Positions 35,607-43,734 of a stretch of 53,073 nt of DNA are shown piece after piece (position 1 is the first letter of the stretch; each line of letters opens with the position of its first letter). Source of the stretch: Bacteroidota bacterium (GTDB lineage: Bacteria > Bacteroidota > Bacteroidia > Bacteroidales > Porphyromonadaceae); NCBI GenBank assembly GCA_023388555.1, contig JAEWGA010000001.1:1-53073 (forward strand). The letters are read 5' to 3'. A program made the position numbers and the translations under genes. The notes under the pieces were generated by a model, which was not told the origin of the DNA, made no database searches, and saw nothing but the letters and a program-made list of their open reading frames with translations.

Positions 35607-35680
35607 ATTTGCATCTGAATTTGCATCTGAAATTTCGGATAAAATTGCCCTGAAAAGTCACCCCTAAATCACCCCTAAAT
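35607..35680 (+). repeat. Two short tandem duplications
   Basis: atttgcatctga occurs twice in tandem (35607-35618 and 35619-35630), and about 30 bases later an 11-base unit around cacccctaaat is also doubled (35659-35680, second copy off by one base). They match the general pattern of small tandem duplications in this spacer. Confidence 0.8.
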
Positions 35681-36066
35681 CTGCCCGAAAAAGTGGCATC
35701 TCCCTCCTCCCGAAAAAAAGCCCGATTTGCACCCAACATATACAATCCTTCTCTTGGGGGCTACCGTTGATGTTGGTTTCCCGTGCTGTGGCTATGGGCA
35801 AAAAAAGAGGGCGTGCCTATTTTGCCCCCTCCCTTCTTGTTTTATACTTACCCCATGAAAATCTGTTAGCGAAGTGTTAAAGGGGCTGATACAACGTTTC
35901 TCTTCCGAGCGCTTGGCGATAAAAGCAACCCCCCTCGCCAATAAAAAGCATTCCCAAAGGATGTTTTAACGCACCAGCTTTAGTTTAGTTGGGGGAAAAT
36001 AACAGCGTAAAAGGCAAATAGGGAATTTCACCCCAAAACTATTGAGGTAAAAAGCCACATAAACTA

Positions 36067-36096
36067 TTGCAAGTAAAAATATTCTTCGTACATTTG
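36067..36096 (+). promoter_or_regulatory. Promoter of tRNA-Lys
   Basis: TTG at 36067-36069, a 19-bp spacer, then TACATTTG at 36089-36096 is a textbook Bacteroidetes promoter. It predicts a transcript start near 36103, 20 bases before the tRNA. Confidence 0.75.
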
Positions 36097-36122
36097 CACT
36101 CACAATAGGGATAACAGCCTAT

Positions 36123-36195
36123 GACTCCGTAGCTCAGTTGGTAGAGCAAATGACTCTTAATCATTGGGTCGAGAGTTCGAGCCTCTCCGGGGTCA
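36123..36195 (+). tRNA. tRNA-Lys (anticodon CTT)
   Basis: The cloverleaf is complete in 73 nt. The acceptor stem gactccg/cggggtc has 7 pairs including one G-U. The D arm is gctc...gagc, and the anticodon stem aatga/tcatt carries the loop ctcttaa, giving anticodon CTT. The T arm is gagag-ttcgagc-ctctc. The discriminator base is A. CCA is not encoded, as in many Bacteroidetes. A strong promoter stands before it and a terminator after it. Confidence 0.97.
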
Positions 36196-36206
36196 CTAAA
36201 AACACA

Positions 36207-36246
36207 AAAGCCTCCAAAATGTCAATTGCATTTTGGAGGCTTTTTA
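36207..36246. terminator. Bidirectional terminator between tRNA-Lys and the GH2 gene
   Basis: agcctccaaaatg and cattttggaggct form a 13-bp perfect stem with T-runs on both strands. It can end both the tRNA transcript (+) and the beta-galactosidase transcript (-), whose stop lies 17 bases away. Confidence 0.9.
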
Positions 36247-36262
36247 TTTTCTCTTCTCTGGG

Positions 36263-38704
36263 TTATTTTACTGGGATTGTTAATGTTACGGGTTTTACAC
36301 CTTGGGTAGAAGCTCTGAATCTCAGGCTCCCCTTCATATTGGCGCTGCGGACAATAGCTGTAGCTGCCCCACTAAACAAATCCATCTCGGGCTTCTGAAA
36401 CGAAAGCAGCGAGGTTGGGTCTCCGTTTGCTGTAGCTTCAAAAGAGCCAGCCCCACTAACCGAGAACTTAATGCGCCGAGTGTCTGTTGGAACAATATTT
36501 CCATCCTTATCGGCTACTCGTATGGTGATATAGGCAAGGTCGTCGCCATTAGCAACAAGGTCCTCACGGTTAACCGTAGCCACAAGGTGGTGCGGCTTTC
36601 CTGCTGTGCGTATAACCTTTTCCGCTTTAACCTCCCCGTTAGCATCGTACGCCACCACTTTAATCTCCCCAGGCTGGTAACGCACCTCATTCCACATAAG
36701 TCGGTAGCGGTTATAAACGGTACTGTTATTCTTTTCCCTTACCCCCATACTTTTACCATTAACAAACAACTCGGCTTTAGGGTAAGAGGTGTACACAAAA
36801 ACCGGTGTAACTTCACCTTCCCGCCCTTTCCAGTTCCAGTGGGGAAGGATATGCAGTGTGGGTGACTTATCGTTCCACTTGGCACGATACAAGTAGTAAC
36901 GGTCTTTAGGTATAGAGGCAAGGTCTATTATACCAAAATAGCTCGAGTGGCTGGGCCATGCGTCGGTGTCGTACGGGCTTGGTTCCCCAAGGTAGTCGAA
37001 GCCAGTCCAAACAAACTGTCCTATCACCCAGGGGTGGTCATCATCCCGAGCAAAGTCCAGGTCCGGAACATTGGACCATGCACAACTCTCGTTATCGTAG
37101 CTATTGGACTGGTTCCCAGGGTGCAATACCACGTTATGCTCAGCAAACTCCACGGGGAAGAAATAGTGCCCCCGGGAAGATACTGTGGAGGCGGTTTCGG
37201 AGCCAAGGATAATCTTCTGGGGGAGTTTTGCGTAAAACTTATCGTAGTGTTGTGGTTTGTAATTAAACCCTGGAATGTCCAATGCGGCAGCAAAACCATT
37301 ATCTATTACAGCACCTTCACCCACTTGGTCCATGCCGCAAGTTATAGGCCTTGTGCTATCCAGCACGCGTATTGCGCTACGCAAGCGCATCAGCTCTTTT
37401 ATGCCAGGGGCGCCCCACTGGCTCGGCACCTCATTACCAATGGACCACATAACTACCGATGGGTTATTACGGAAATGGCGTACCATGTTGCTTATATCTT
37501 TATCTGCCCACTCATTAAAAAAAGCACCGTAGCCGTTTGGCGATTTAGGCTGGAATCCCCAGTCATCAAAAGGCTCAATCATCAGCATAACCCCCATTTC
37601 GTCGCATAACTCCACAAGCTCGGGGGCAGGCATGTTATGGGCTGTTCTAATGGCATTAACCCCCATATCTTTTAGCAGCTCTATTTGGTGGCGCAATGCC
37701 GACCTGTTTACGGCAGCCCCCAAGGGGCCAAGGTCGTGGTGGTTACAAACCCCTTTAAACTTTGTAGGAGTGCCGTTTAGGAAGAATCCCTTTTCTGGAA
37801 TAAACGCTATGGAGCGTATCCCAAATTGGGTATCATAAGTATCCACCACCTTGCCATCTACCTGTAATGTTGTTCGGGCTACATATAACGCTGGCGTTTC
37901 GGGACTCCATAAAGCGGGGGTCTCTACCACAAAAGCCTGAGTGTATCCTTGTCCACGGGCACAATATATACCCTCCGCCATAGCAACCTTCTCCCTCTCG
38001 GGGTTAAGGATTACGGTACAAACGTGTATGTTTTGCCTATCCAAAGCCCCAGCAATATCCATAGTAAGCCGAACCGAAGCGTAGTTGGGAGTTACCTCGG
38101 GGGTAGTTACAAATGTTCCCCATACAGGTATGTGTACTTTATTTGTAGTAATAAGGTGCACATTCCGGTAGAGGCCTGCGCCAGGATACCAGCGCGATGC
38201 CCGCTCAAAGTTTTCTAACTCTACCACCAGGGCGTTGCTACCGCGCCTTACCACTGCCGATACATCCACATAAAAAGAGTTGTAACCATAAGGCCAAAAC
38301 GCCACCTCCTTTCCGTTCACAAATACGTGGGCGTTACTCATAGCGCCATCGAACAGAAGAAAGGTGTTTTTGTTTGTGGTTTCTTCCACTTCAAAGGTTG
38401 TGCGGTAGGTGCCTTTCCCTATAAAAGGGAGGCCGCCTGTTCTGCCTGTTTTTTCTGTTTTCTCTGTTTCACCATTCTGCTCTACGGCAACCGTCTGGAG
38501 GTCGTTAGCCCTATTGAAGGGGCCGTAAATAGCCCAGTCGTGAGGCACTCGCACCTTTTCCCATACGGTTTTGGGGGTGGCCCTTCCTTTGGTAAATTCC
38601 CATCCCTCCTTTAAAGTCCTAACCGTCCTTTGTGCACTAACCCCACTGGAAGCAAATAGGATGAGGAGTAGGAGGGAGGAGAGGTGGCGTTGGATTGAGT
38701 TCAT
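36263..38704 (-). CDS. Secreted GH2-family beta-galactosidase-like glycoside hydrolase
   Basis: The start is set at 38704 (MNSIQRHLSSLLLLILFASSGVSAQ, a signal peptide), because the predicted promoter leaves no room for the longer alternative at 38743. The 813-residue protein has the GH2 order: sugar-binding jelly roll (GWEFTKG...VPHDWAIYGPF), Ig-like domain, TIM barrel (IRTAHNMPAPELVELCDEMG), then C-terminal beta domains. The acid/base Glu is in SIGNEVPS (residue 425) and the nucleophile Glu in ILGSETAST (residue 503). FDDWGFQ and WTGFDYLGEP are also typical. Beta-galactosidase is the likeliest activity, but GH2 also includes beta-mannosidases and glucuronidases. It is divergent from the SusC/D operon and probably part of the same locus. 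Confidence 0.93.
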   Translation of the reverse strand: MNSIQRHLSSLLLLILFASSGVSAQRTVRTLKEGWEFTKGRATPKTVWEKVRVPHDWAIYGPFNRANDLQTVAVEQNGETEKTEKTGRTGGLPFIGKGTYRTTFEVEETTNKNTFLLFDGAMSNAHVFVNGKEVAFWPYGYNSFYVDVSAVVRRGSNALVVELENFERASRWYPGAGLYRNVHLITTNKVHIPVWGTFVTTPEVTPNYASVRLTMDIAGALDRQNIHVCTVILNPEREKVAMAEGIYCARGQGYTQAFVVETPALWSPETPALYVARTTLQVDGKVVDTYDTQFGIRSIAFIPEKGFFLNGTPTKFKGVCNHHDLGPLGAAVNRSALRHQIELLKDMGVNAIRTAHNMPAPELVELCDEMGVMLMIEPFDDWGFQPKSPNGYGAFFNEWADKDISNMVRHFRNNPSVVMWSIGNEVPSQWGAPGIKELMRLRSAIRVLDSTRPITCGMDQVGEGAVIDNGFAAALDIPGFNYKPQHYDKFYAKLPQKIILGSETASTVSSRGHYFFPVEFAEHNVVLHPGNQSNSYDNESCAWSNVPDLDFARDDDHPWVIGQFVWTGFDYLGEPSPYDTDAWPSHSSYFGIIDLASIPKDRYYLYRAKWNDKSPTLHILPHWNWKGREGEVTPVFVYTSYPKAELFVNGKSMGVREKNNSTVYNRYRLMWNEVRYQPGEIKVVAYDANGEVKAEKVIRTAGKPHHLVATVNREDLVANGDDLAYITIRVADKDGNIVPTDTRRIKFSVSGAGSFEATANGDPTSLLSFQKPEMDLFSGAATAIVRSANMKGSLRFRASTQGVKPVTLTIPVK

Positions 38705-38730
38705 GATGCTGAGTATTAGAAGTTTAGTTT

Positions 38731-38738
38731 GCAAGATA
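38731..38738 (-). promoter_or_regulatory. Predicted -7 element of the GH2 gene promoter
   Basis: On the - strand, TATCTTGC resembles TAnnTTTG and lies 27 bases before the chosen start codon. The same octamer appears before the araC-type gene. The -33 is unclear. Confidence 0.35.
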
Positions 38739-38743
38739 AGCAA

Positions 38744-39196
38744 TTTTTAGGTGTTTAGTAGCATGCCCTTTTTAGGGGAAGTGTAGATGGGTGTGGATTT
38801 GTTAAAAATTGCCGTTGGGCGCTATGAGGAAATCATCCCCAGTTTGGGGTAAGGCGGTTGTAGTTAATTGGTATAGGAAATATTGTAGCCGAGTTTATTA
38901 TGGAAAGATTATCAAAGCCATAGGGTAGGGGAAAAGGTAAGTGTTAAAATGAGGTTTTTCGCAGATTTTCTATTTTGTGTTGTAATATCCTGTTGTTTAG
39001 TTTGTTATATCATTAGCGTGATAGGCCTTCCCCTCTTCGTGTTAAATTTTTTACTCCCGTAGGGTTGAATACGTTTGCACGCGTTTGTTTTTTTTTCTAT
39101 TATTGCAAAGGCTTAGTTGTTTTGTGCAATCACGAAGATATCCAACTAAGTTGATGAGAATCTCATACAATTTATTAACATCTATATTTTAATGCT
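38744..39196. other. Divergent regulatory region between GH2 and the SusC/D operon
   Basis: No gene is seen in 450 bp. The region is AT-rich and carries predicted promoters at both ends. It includes cctttttaggggaag at 38767-38781, the exact inverse complement of a 15-mer at 7539-7553. A regulator-binding site for the locus would be expected here, but I cannot recognise one. Confidence 0.5.
39074..39105 (+). promoter_or_regulatory. Predicted promoter of the SusC/D operon
   Basis: TTTG at 39074-39077, a 20-bp spacer, then TATTATTG at 39098-39105, one base off the TAnnTTTG consensus. It lies about 90 bases before the first lipoprotein gene of the operon. Confidence 0.5.
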
Positions 39197-40597
39197 ATGA
39201 ATGGATTTCGCCCCAGAAAGTTATGGCAATGGGGAGGTACAAGCCTCCTGGCATGCATGGTCATGGCCTCTTGCGGGGGGAAGCACAAGGGAGCCCCAGA
39301 GTTGCGCCCTTCGGACCCCTCCAAGCCGGTGACCATTACCGAATTCTATCCCGATAGCGGAGGATTACGGACCAAGTTTATCCTGAAAGGCTCCAACTTT
39401 GGAACCATTAAGGATAGCCTGCATTTGTTTTTTGAGCAGGTTAACCCAGTAACTCAAGAACTCGAAAGTACGCCCGCTGTGGTTATCAACTCGGTGGACG
39501 ATGTGTTGTACGCCTTAGTACCCAAGCTGCAGCATGGGGCTACTTCCGTACGCCTTAAGGTGGGCGATAAGGAGGCAACCTTTGGTTTGGAGGACGGACA
39601 AAAAACCTACAAGTACTTAGTTGCCAAAACGGTGTCCACAGTGGTGGGGCTGCCCAAAAAGAATGGGAATAAGAATGGTACGCTTGCCGAGGCTCAGCTC
39701 AGTTGGCCACGTTATGTACTTATAGATGATAAGGACAACCTGTTGGTGTTTGAGTGGCAAACCAATAATAACCGCTACGTGGACATAAAGGGCAACAAGG
39801 TGTCTGCCATATCTAAAGCGGCATGTGGGCAAGGTATTGCCGACGCCGAACGCAAGAACTTTTGGGTTCCTCAAGATCAGACAAGGCCCGAGTTTTTCCA
39901 GTTTTCACAAGAAACGGGTTACGTACTGGAGCGAAAAGGTAAAATCACCAACGAAAATGTATACTTACACTCTGTAACCTTTGGGCCAGAAGAGAATAAA
40001 GACTGGTTCTACTCTCGTAAAAATACTGGTCAAATGATCCGCTTTCCACGCAAAGAGGGGAACAAGCAGATACACCAGACCGAAGTGCAAGAGCTTGGCG
40101 TTATTGGTTTGGACAACGGTGGACAAAATGGTCACATAGTTTACAACCCCCACGATGGCTATTTCTACTGCACTGTGCACCGTAACAACGCTCTGTTCCG
40201 TATAAAAGTCACCCTGAATGCCGAAGACCCATCGGCAAAACCTACAGCAGATATTAAGCTGATATCTAAGGCAGAACCAGGTTATAACGATGGCGTAGTG
40301 GACTTTACAGGTGAGGGCGATACCGAGGTGAGATTTAAAGAACCTCGGGGAGTAGCCTTGGATAGCAAGGGTAACTTGTACATTGCCGATCACGGCAACC
40401 ACTGTATACGTATGCTAAATACCAAGAGTGGGGTACTTACCACTGTGGCGGGTGTTCCTAAAAAGGCAGGTCATAAGGACGGAGACCCCGATATCGCACA
40501 GTTTAACGGCCCTTGGGGACTCTACATGGACCAAAACGATATGCTTTACATTTGCGACCTGTACAACCATTGTGTACGTCGCCTCGCTATAGAGTAA
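39197..40597 (+). CDS. Lipoprotein with IPT/TIG domain and NHL-type repeats
   Basis: This 466-residue protein begins with a lipoprotein signal (LLACMVMASC, Cys26). Residues about 43-130 fit an IPT/TIG Ig-like fold (VTITEFYPDSGGLRTKFILKGSNFG). The rest is a beta-propeller of NHL-like repeats, clearest at the end: EPRGVALDSKGNLYIADHGN and FNGPWGLYMDQNDMLYICDLYN, each followed by HCIR or HCVR. Similar IPT/NHL lipoproteins sit beside SusC/SusD pairs in Bacteroidales and are thought to be surface glycan-binding accessories; the ligand is unknown. It is the first gene of the operon, 28 bases before susC. Confidence 0.88.
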   Translation: MNGFRPRKLWQWGGTSLLACMVMASCGGKHKGAPELRPSDPSKPVTITEFYPDSGGLRTKFILKGSNFGTIKDSLHLFFEQVNPVTQELESTPAVVINSVDDVLYALVPKLQHGATSVRLKVGDKEATFGLEDGQKTYKYLVAKTVSTVVGLPKKNGNKNGTLAEAQLSWPRYVLIDDKDNLLVFEWQTNNNRYVDIKGNKVSAISKAACGQGIADAERKNFWVPQDQTRPEFFQFSQETGYVLERKGKITNENVYLHSVTFGPEENKDWFYSRKNTGQMIRFPRKEGNKQIHQTEVQELGVIGLDNGGQNGHIVYNPHDGYFYCTVHRNNALFRIKVTLNAEDPSAKPTADIKLISKAEPGYNDGVVDFTGEGDTEVRFKEPRGVALDSKGNLYIADHGNHCIRMLNTKSGVLTTVAGVPKKAGHKDGDPDIAQFNGPWGLYMDQNDMLYICDLYNHCVRRLAIE

Positions 40598-40625
40598 TCC
40601 TTTATACCCTATATCTGAACAAAGT

Positions 40626-43600
40626 ATGAAACATAGAATACTATACTTAACAATGGTCCTGATGGCGCTGCTCTCCTTCCCGGTGACAGGCGTGGCGCAA
40701 GGGCCTACCCTCAAGGTAGAGGGTGTAATTGTGGACGAAGCCAATCAGCCACTTACGGGGGCTAATATATCTTTGGCATCGAACCCCAAAATAGGTACGG
40801 CTACCGATATTAACGGTAAGTTCTCGTTGGACCGTTTGAAGAAAAACGACGTCCTGAAAATTACCTTTATTGGCTACCAAGTAAAAAACTATAAGGTAAC
40901 CCGCTCGGTAAGCAATTTGCGCATTCAATTGCAGCCAGACGACAATGTACTTAACGAGGTTGTAGCTGTAGGTATGGCTAAGCAGCGTAAAGTATCGGTA
41001 GTAGGTGCTGTTACCACTGTTGACCCCAAAGAGTTGGACATTCCTGGTGGCGACATAACTACCCACCTGGCTGGTGTTGTTCCAGGTATTATTGCTACCC
41101 AAGCCAGTGGAGAGCCTGGTCAGGACTTCTCCGAGTTCTGGGTACGTGGTATCTCAACCTTTGGTGGTGGTGCTGGTGCTTTGGTACTTATCGATGGTAT
41201 CGAAGGAAGCCTCCGGAATATCAATACCGCCGACATCGAGAGCTTCTCTATCCTAAAGGACGCCTCTGCTACAGCAGTATATGGTGTGCGTGGTGCTAAC
41301 GGTGTTATCCTTATTACTACCAAGCAGGGTAAGGCAGGCCGCCTTTCCGTTATGGCGCGTAGTAGTGTAGGGTTGGCGCACTCAACCCGTTTGCCCAACT
41401 ATTTGGAGTCGTACGACTATGCACGCTTGGCTAACGAAGCACGTATAGTTCGTGGTCAGGAGCCTCGTTATACAGAGGTAGAGTTAGAGCTAATGCGTAA
41501 CAACCTGGACCCCGACCTCTACCCCAACGTGAACTGGCGTGACGTAATCATGAAAAAGTTTGCCACCAACCACTCGCACTACATTTCTGCACAAGGTGGT
41601 GGTAAAGCTGCCAACTACTTTATCTCGGTAGGAGCCAACTACCGTGAAGGTATCTTTAAAACCGAGAAAGGTATTAACAAGTACAACACCAACGTGGATT
41701 ACCAAACCTATAACTTCCGCGCTAATGTTGTTACACACCTTACATCGGATACGGACTTCTCGTTGCTAATGGATGCAACGCTCACCAACCGTAACGCCCC
41801 TGGTTTTGCCAATAACACCGATGCTATATGGGGTGCTCAGGCTAACCTTACACCGCTTACCGTTCCTACACGTTTTAGCAACGGGGAGCTTCCTGCTTAT
41901 GGGCGTAACGGAAACCAAATATCTCCTTACGTACTTATTAACCACTCTGGTTACAAGTCGTTCGATAACAACACTTACCGTACAACCCTTAAGTTGTCGC
42001 ACAACTTTAAGAAATGGGTTCCTGGGCTTACTGCCGAAATATTGGCATCGTACCGCAATAACAGTTACCTGAATACAACCCGCAGCAAAATTCCTAACCT
42101 GTTTAAAGCATTTGGCCGCTACAACAATGGTGATTTAATGCTGGAGAGAACCGTGAACCAGTCGTTCCTTTCTTTTAACAAAGCAGCAGGTAACAGCGAT
42201 TTGTTGTACTTCCAAGGGCAAATCAACTATAACCGTGTGTTTGCCCAAAAACACCGTGTTGGCGCATTGGTTCACGCCTACCGTCAGCAAACAGTAAGCT
42301 CCGACTCGCAAGGCGCTATAGCTTCTATCCCTAAGCGTTACCAAGCGCTCTCGGGCCGTGCAACTTACTCCTACCAAGACATCTACAACGCCGAGTTTAA
42401 CTTTGGTATAACTGGTAGTGAGAACTTTGAGCCTGGGTTCCAGTATGGTTTCTTCCCCTCTATAGCTTTCGGTTGGGTACCATCTCAGTACGAATGGGTG
42501 CGGGAAAACATGCCCTGGATGGAGTACTTCAAGATTCGTGCTTCCTACGGGCAAGTGGGTAACGACCGCATTAGCGGACGCCGTTTCCCTTACCTCACCC
42601 TAATTGGCAACTCTGGCGGCAGGTGGAAAGGTGAAGACTCACAATCCTACCAAGAAACCCAGATAGGTGCTAACAACCTGCGTTGGGAGGTTGCTCAGAA
42701 GTACAACCTTGGTATCGACTGGACCTTCTTTAAGAACCGTTTTGGTGGTACAATAGACATTTTTACAGATATACGTAACAACATCTTCCAGGAGCGTGCC
42801 CGCCTCCCCGAAGAGGTAGGTGCCGTAACCTTACCTTACACCAACATTGGCCGTATGCATAATGTGGGGTTAGATGGTAACGCCTACTACATGCACCAAT
42901 TCACCAAGGACTTTAAGGCTACCGTGCGTGGTAACTTTACTTTTGCTCACAACAAGGTGGATCACTGGGAGCAAGTAGCACCCCGTTACCCCTACCAAAG
43001 CTACATTGGGCTACCCCTGAACATTCAGCGTGGGTTGGTGGCCGAAGGCTTGTTCCGCGACTCCTTGGAAATTAAGAGTTGGCCTAGCCAAAAATTTGGT
43101 GAAGTACGCCCAGGTGACATCAAGTACAAGGATGTTAACGGCGACGGCAAGGTGGACAATGACGACATCGTACCTATCAGCTACAACCCCACTCCTGAAT
43201 TGGTGTACGGTTTTGGTACCGAGTTCCAGTACAAGAAGTTGCGCATAGGTTTCTTGTTCACTGGTGCTGCCCGTAAAACCTTCTTCTTTGGAGGGTTAGG
43301 TTTCCACCCATATTCCAACGGTGAAACCGGTAATGTGCTGACCATGGTGAATGACCAAAGGAACCGTTGGACCCCAGCTTGGTACTCTGGCGACCCAGCT
43401 ACCGAGAATCCTAACGCACGTTTCCCCCGTTTGTCGTATGGTAACAGCGGAAACAACAACCGGCCTTCAACCTTCTGGCATACCCGTGGCGACTTCCTAA
43501 GGTGGAAAAACGTGGATATCTCCTACGATATGTCCAACGAATGGCTGAAAAAGGTTTACATCCAACACCTCAACCTGCGCTTTATTGGCGAAAACCTGCT

Positions 43601-43706
43601 CACCTTCGACGGTGTTAAGCTCTTCGACCCCGAGCAAGCACAGTACGGTGGATTGAAGTATCCTATTCAACGCCAATTCACATTCCAAGTAACCGCCTCA
43701 TTCTGA
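40626..43706 (+). CDS. SusC-like TonB-dependent outer-membrane transporter
   Basis: This 1026-residue protein imports large oligosaccharides or glycopeptides across the outer membrane together with SusD. A signal peptide (cleavage after GVAQ, residue 25) precedes the carboxypeptidase-regulatory-like domain (VEGVIVDEANQPLTGANISL). The plug domain follows, with the SusC signature VRGISTFGGGAGALVLIDGI and VYGVRGANGVILITTKQGK. The barrel includes DVNGDGKVDNDDIVPI and ends in an aromatic residue (FTFQVTASF). No ECF-linked N-terminal extension (STN domain) is present, so anti-sigma signalling is not expected. It lies directly before susD. Confidence 0.97.
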   Translation: MKHRILYLTMVLMALLSFPVTGVAQGPTLKVEGVIVDEANQPLTGANISLASNPKIGTATDINGKFSLDRLKKNDVLKITFIGYQVKNYKVTRSVSNLRIQLQPDDNVLNEVVAVGMAKQRKVSVVGAVTTVDPKELDIPGGDITTHLAGVVPGIIATQASGEPGQDFSEFWVRGISTFGGGAGALVLIDGIEGSLRNINTADIESFSILKDASATAVYGVRGANGVILITTKQGKAGRLSVMARSSVGLAHSTRLPNYLESYDYARLANEARIVRGQEPRYTEVELELMRNNLDPDLYPNVNWRDVIMKKFATNHSHYISAQGGGKAANYFISVGANYREGIFKTEKGINKYNTNVDYQTYNFRANVVTHLTSDTDFSLLMDATLTNRNAPGFANNTDAIWGAQANLTPLTVPTRFSNGELPAYGRNGNQISPYVLINHSGYKSFDNNTYRTTLKLSHNFKKWVPGLTAEILASYRNNSYLNTTRSKIPNLFKAFGRYNNGDLMLERTVNQSFLSFNKAAGNSDLLYFQGQINYNRVFAQKHRVGALVHAYRQQTVSSDSQGAIASIPKRYQALSGRATYSYQDIYNAEFNFGITGSENFEPGFQYGFFPSIAFGWVPSQYEWVRENMPWMEYFKIRASYGQVGNDRISGRRFPYLTLIGNSGGRWKGEDSQSYQETQIGANNLRWEVAQKYNLGIDWTFFKNRFGGTIDIFTDIRNNIFQERARLPEEVGAVTLPYTNIGRMHNVGLDGNAYYMHQFTKDFKATVRGNFTFAHNKVDHWEQVAPRYPYQSYIGLPLNIQRGLVAEGLFRDSLEIKSWPSQKFGEVRPGDIKYKDVNGDGKVDNDDIVPISYNPTPELVYGFGTEFQYKKLRIGFLFTGAARKTFFFGGLGFHPYSNGETGNVLTMVNDQRNRWTPAWYSGDPATENPNARFPRLSYGNSGNNNRPSTFWHTRGDFLRWKNVDISYDMSNEWLKKVYIQHLNLRFIGENLLTFDGVKLFDPEQAQYGGLKYPIQRQFTFQVTASF

Positions 43707-43734
43707 TCCCCCCATTAGTTACGAATAAACAGAT

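Larger units (their letters stand above)
35057..36066. other. Gene-free, repeat-rich spacer of about 1 kb
   Basis: I see no credible gene. Frames that stay open here encode only low-complexity Lys/Phe/Arg strings. The stretch alternates T-runs with G- or C-runs and contains several short tandem repeats, listed separately. A perfect 7-bp hairpin, ttggcga/tcgccaa (35913-35919 and 35935-35941), stands near the 3' side. The region separates slyD from tRNA-Lys. Confidence 0.6.

Noticed and set aside
35882..35900. Start of a tmRNA (ggggctgat)
   Set aside because: The match stops after nine bases; no tag reading frame, no tRNA-like 3' end and no matching acceptor sequence follow.
36947..37609. + strand open frame opposite the GH2 gene
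   Set aside because: Antisense to the catalytic TIM barrel; no domain or start context.
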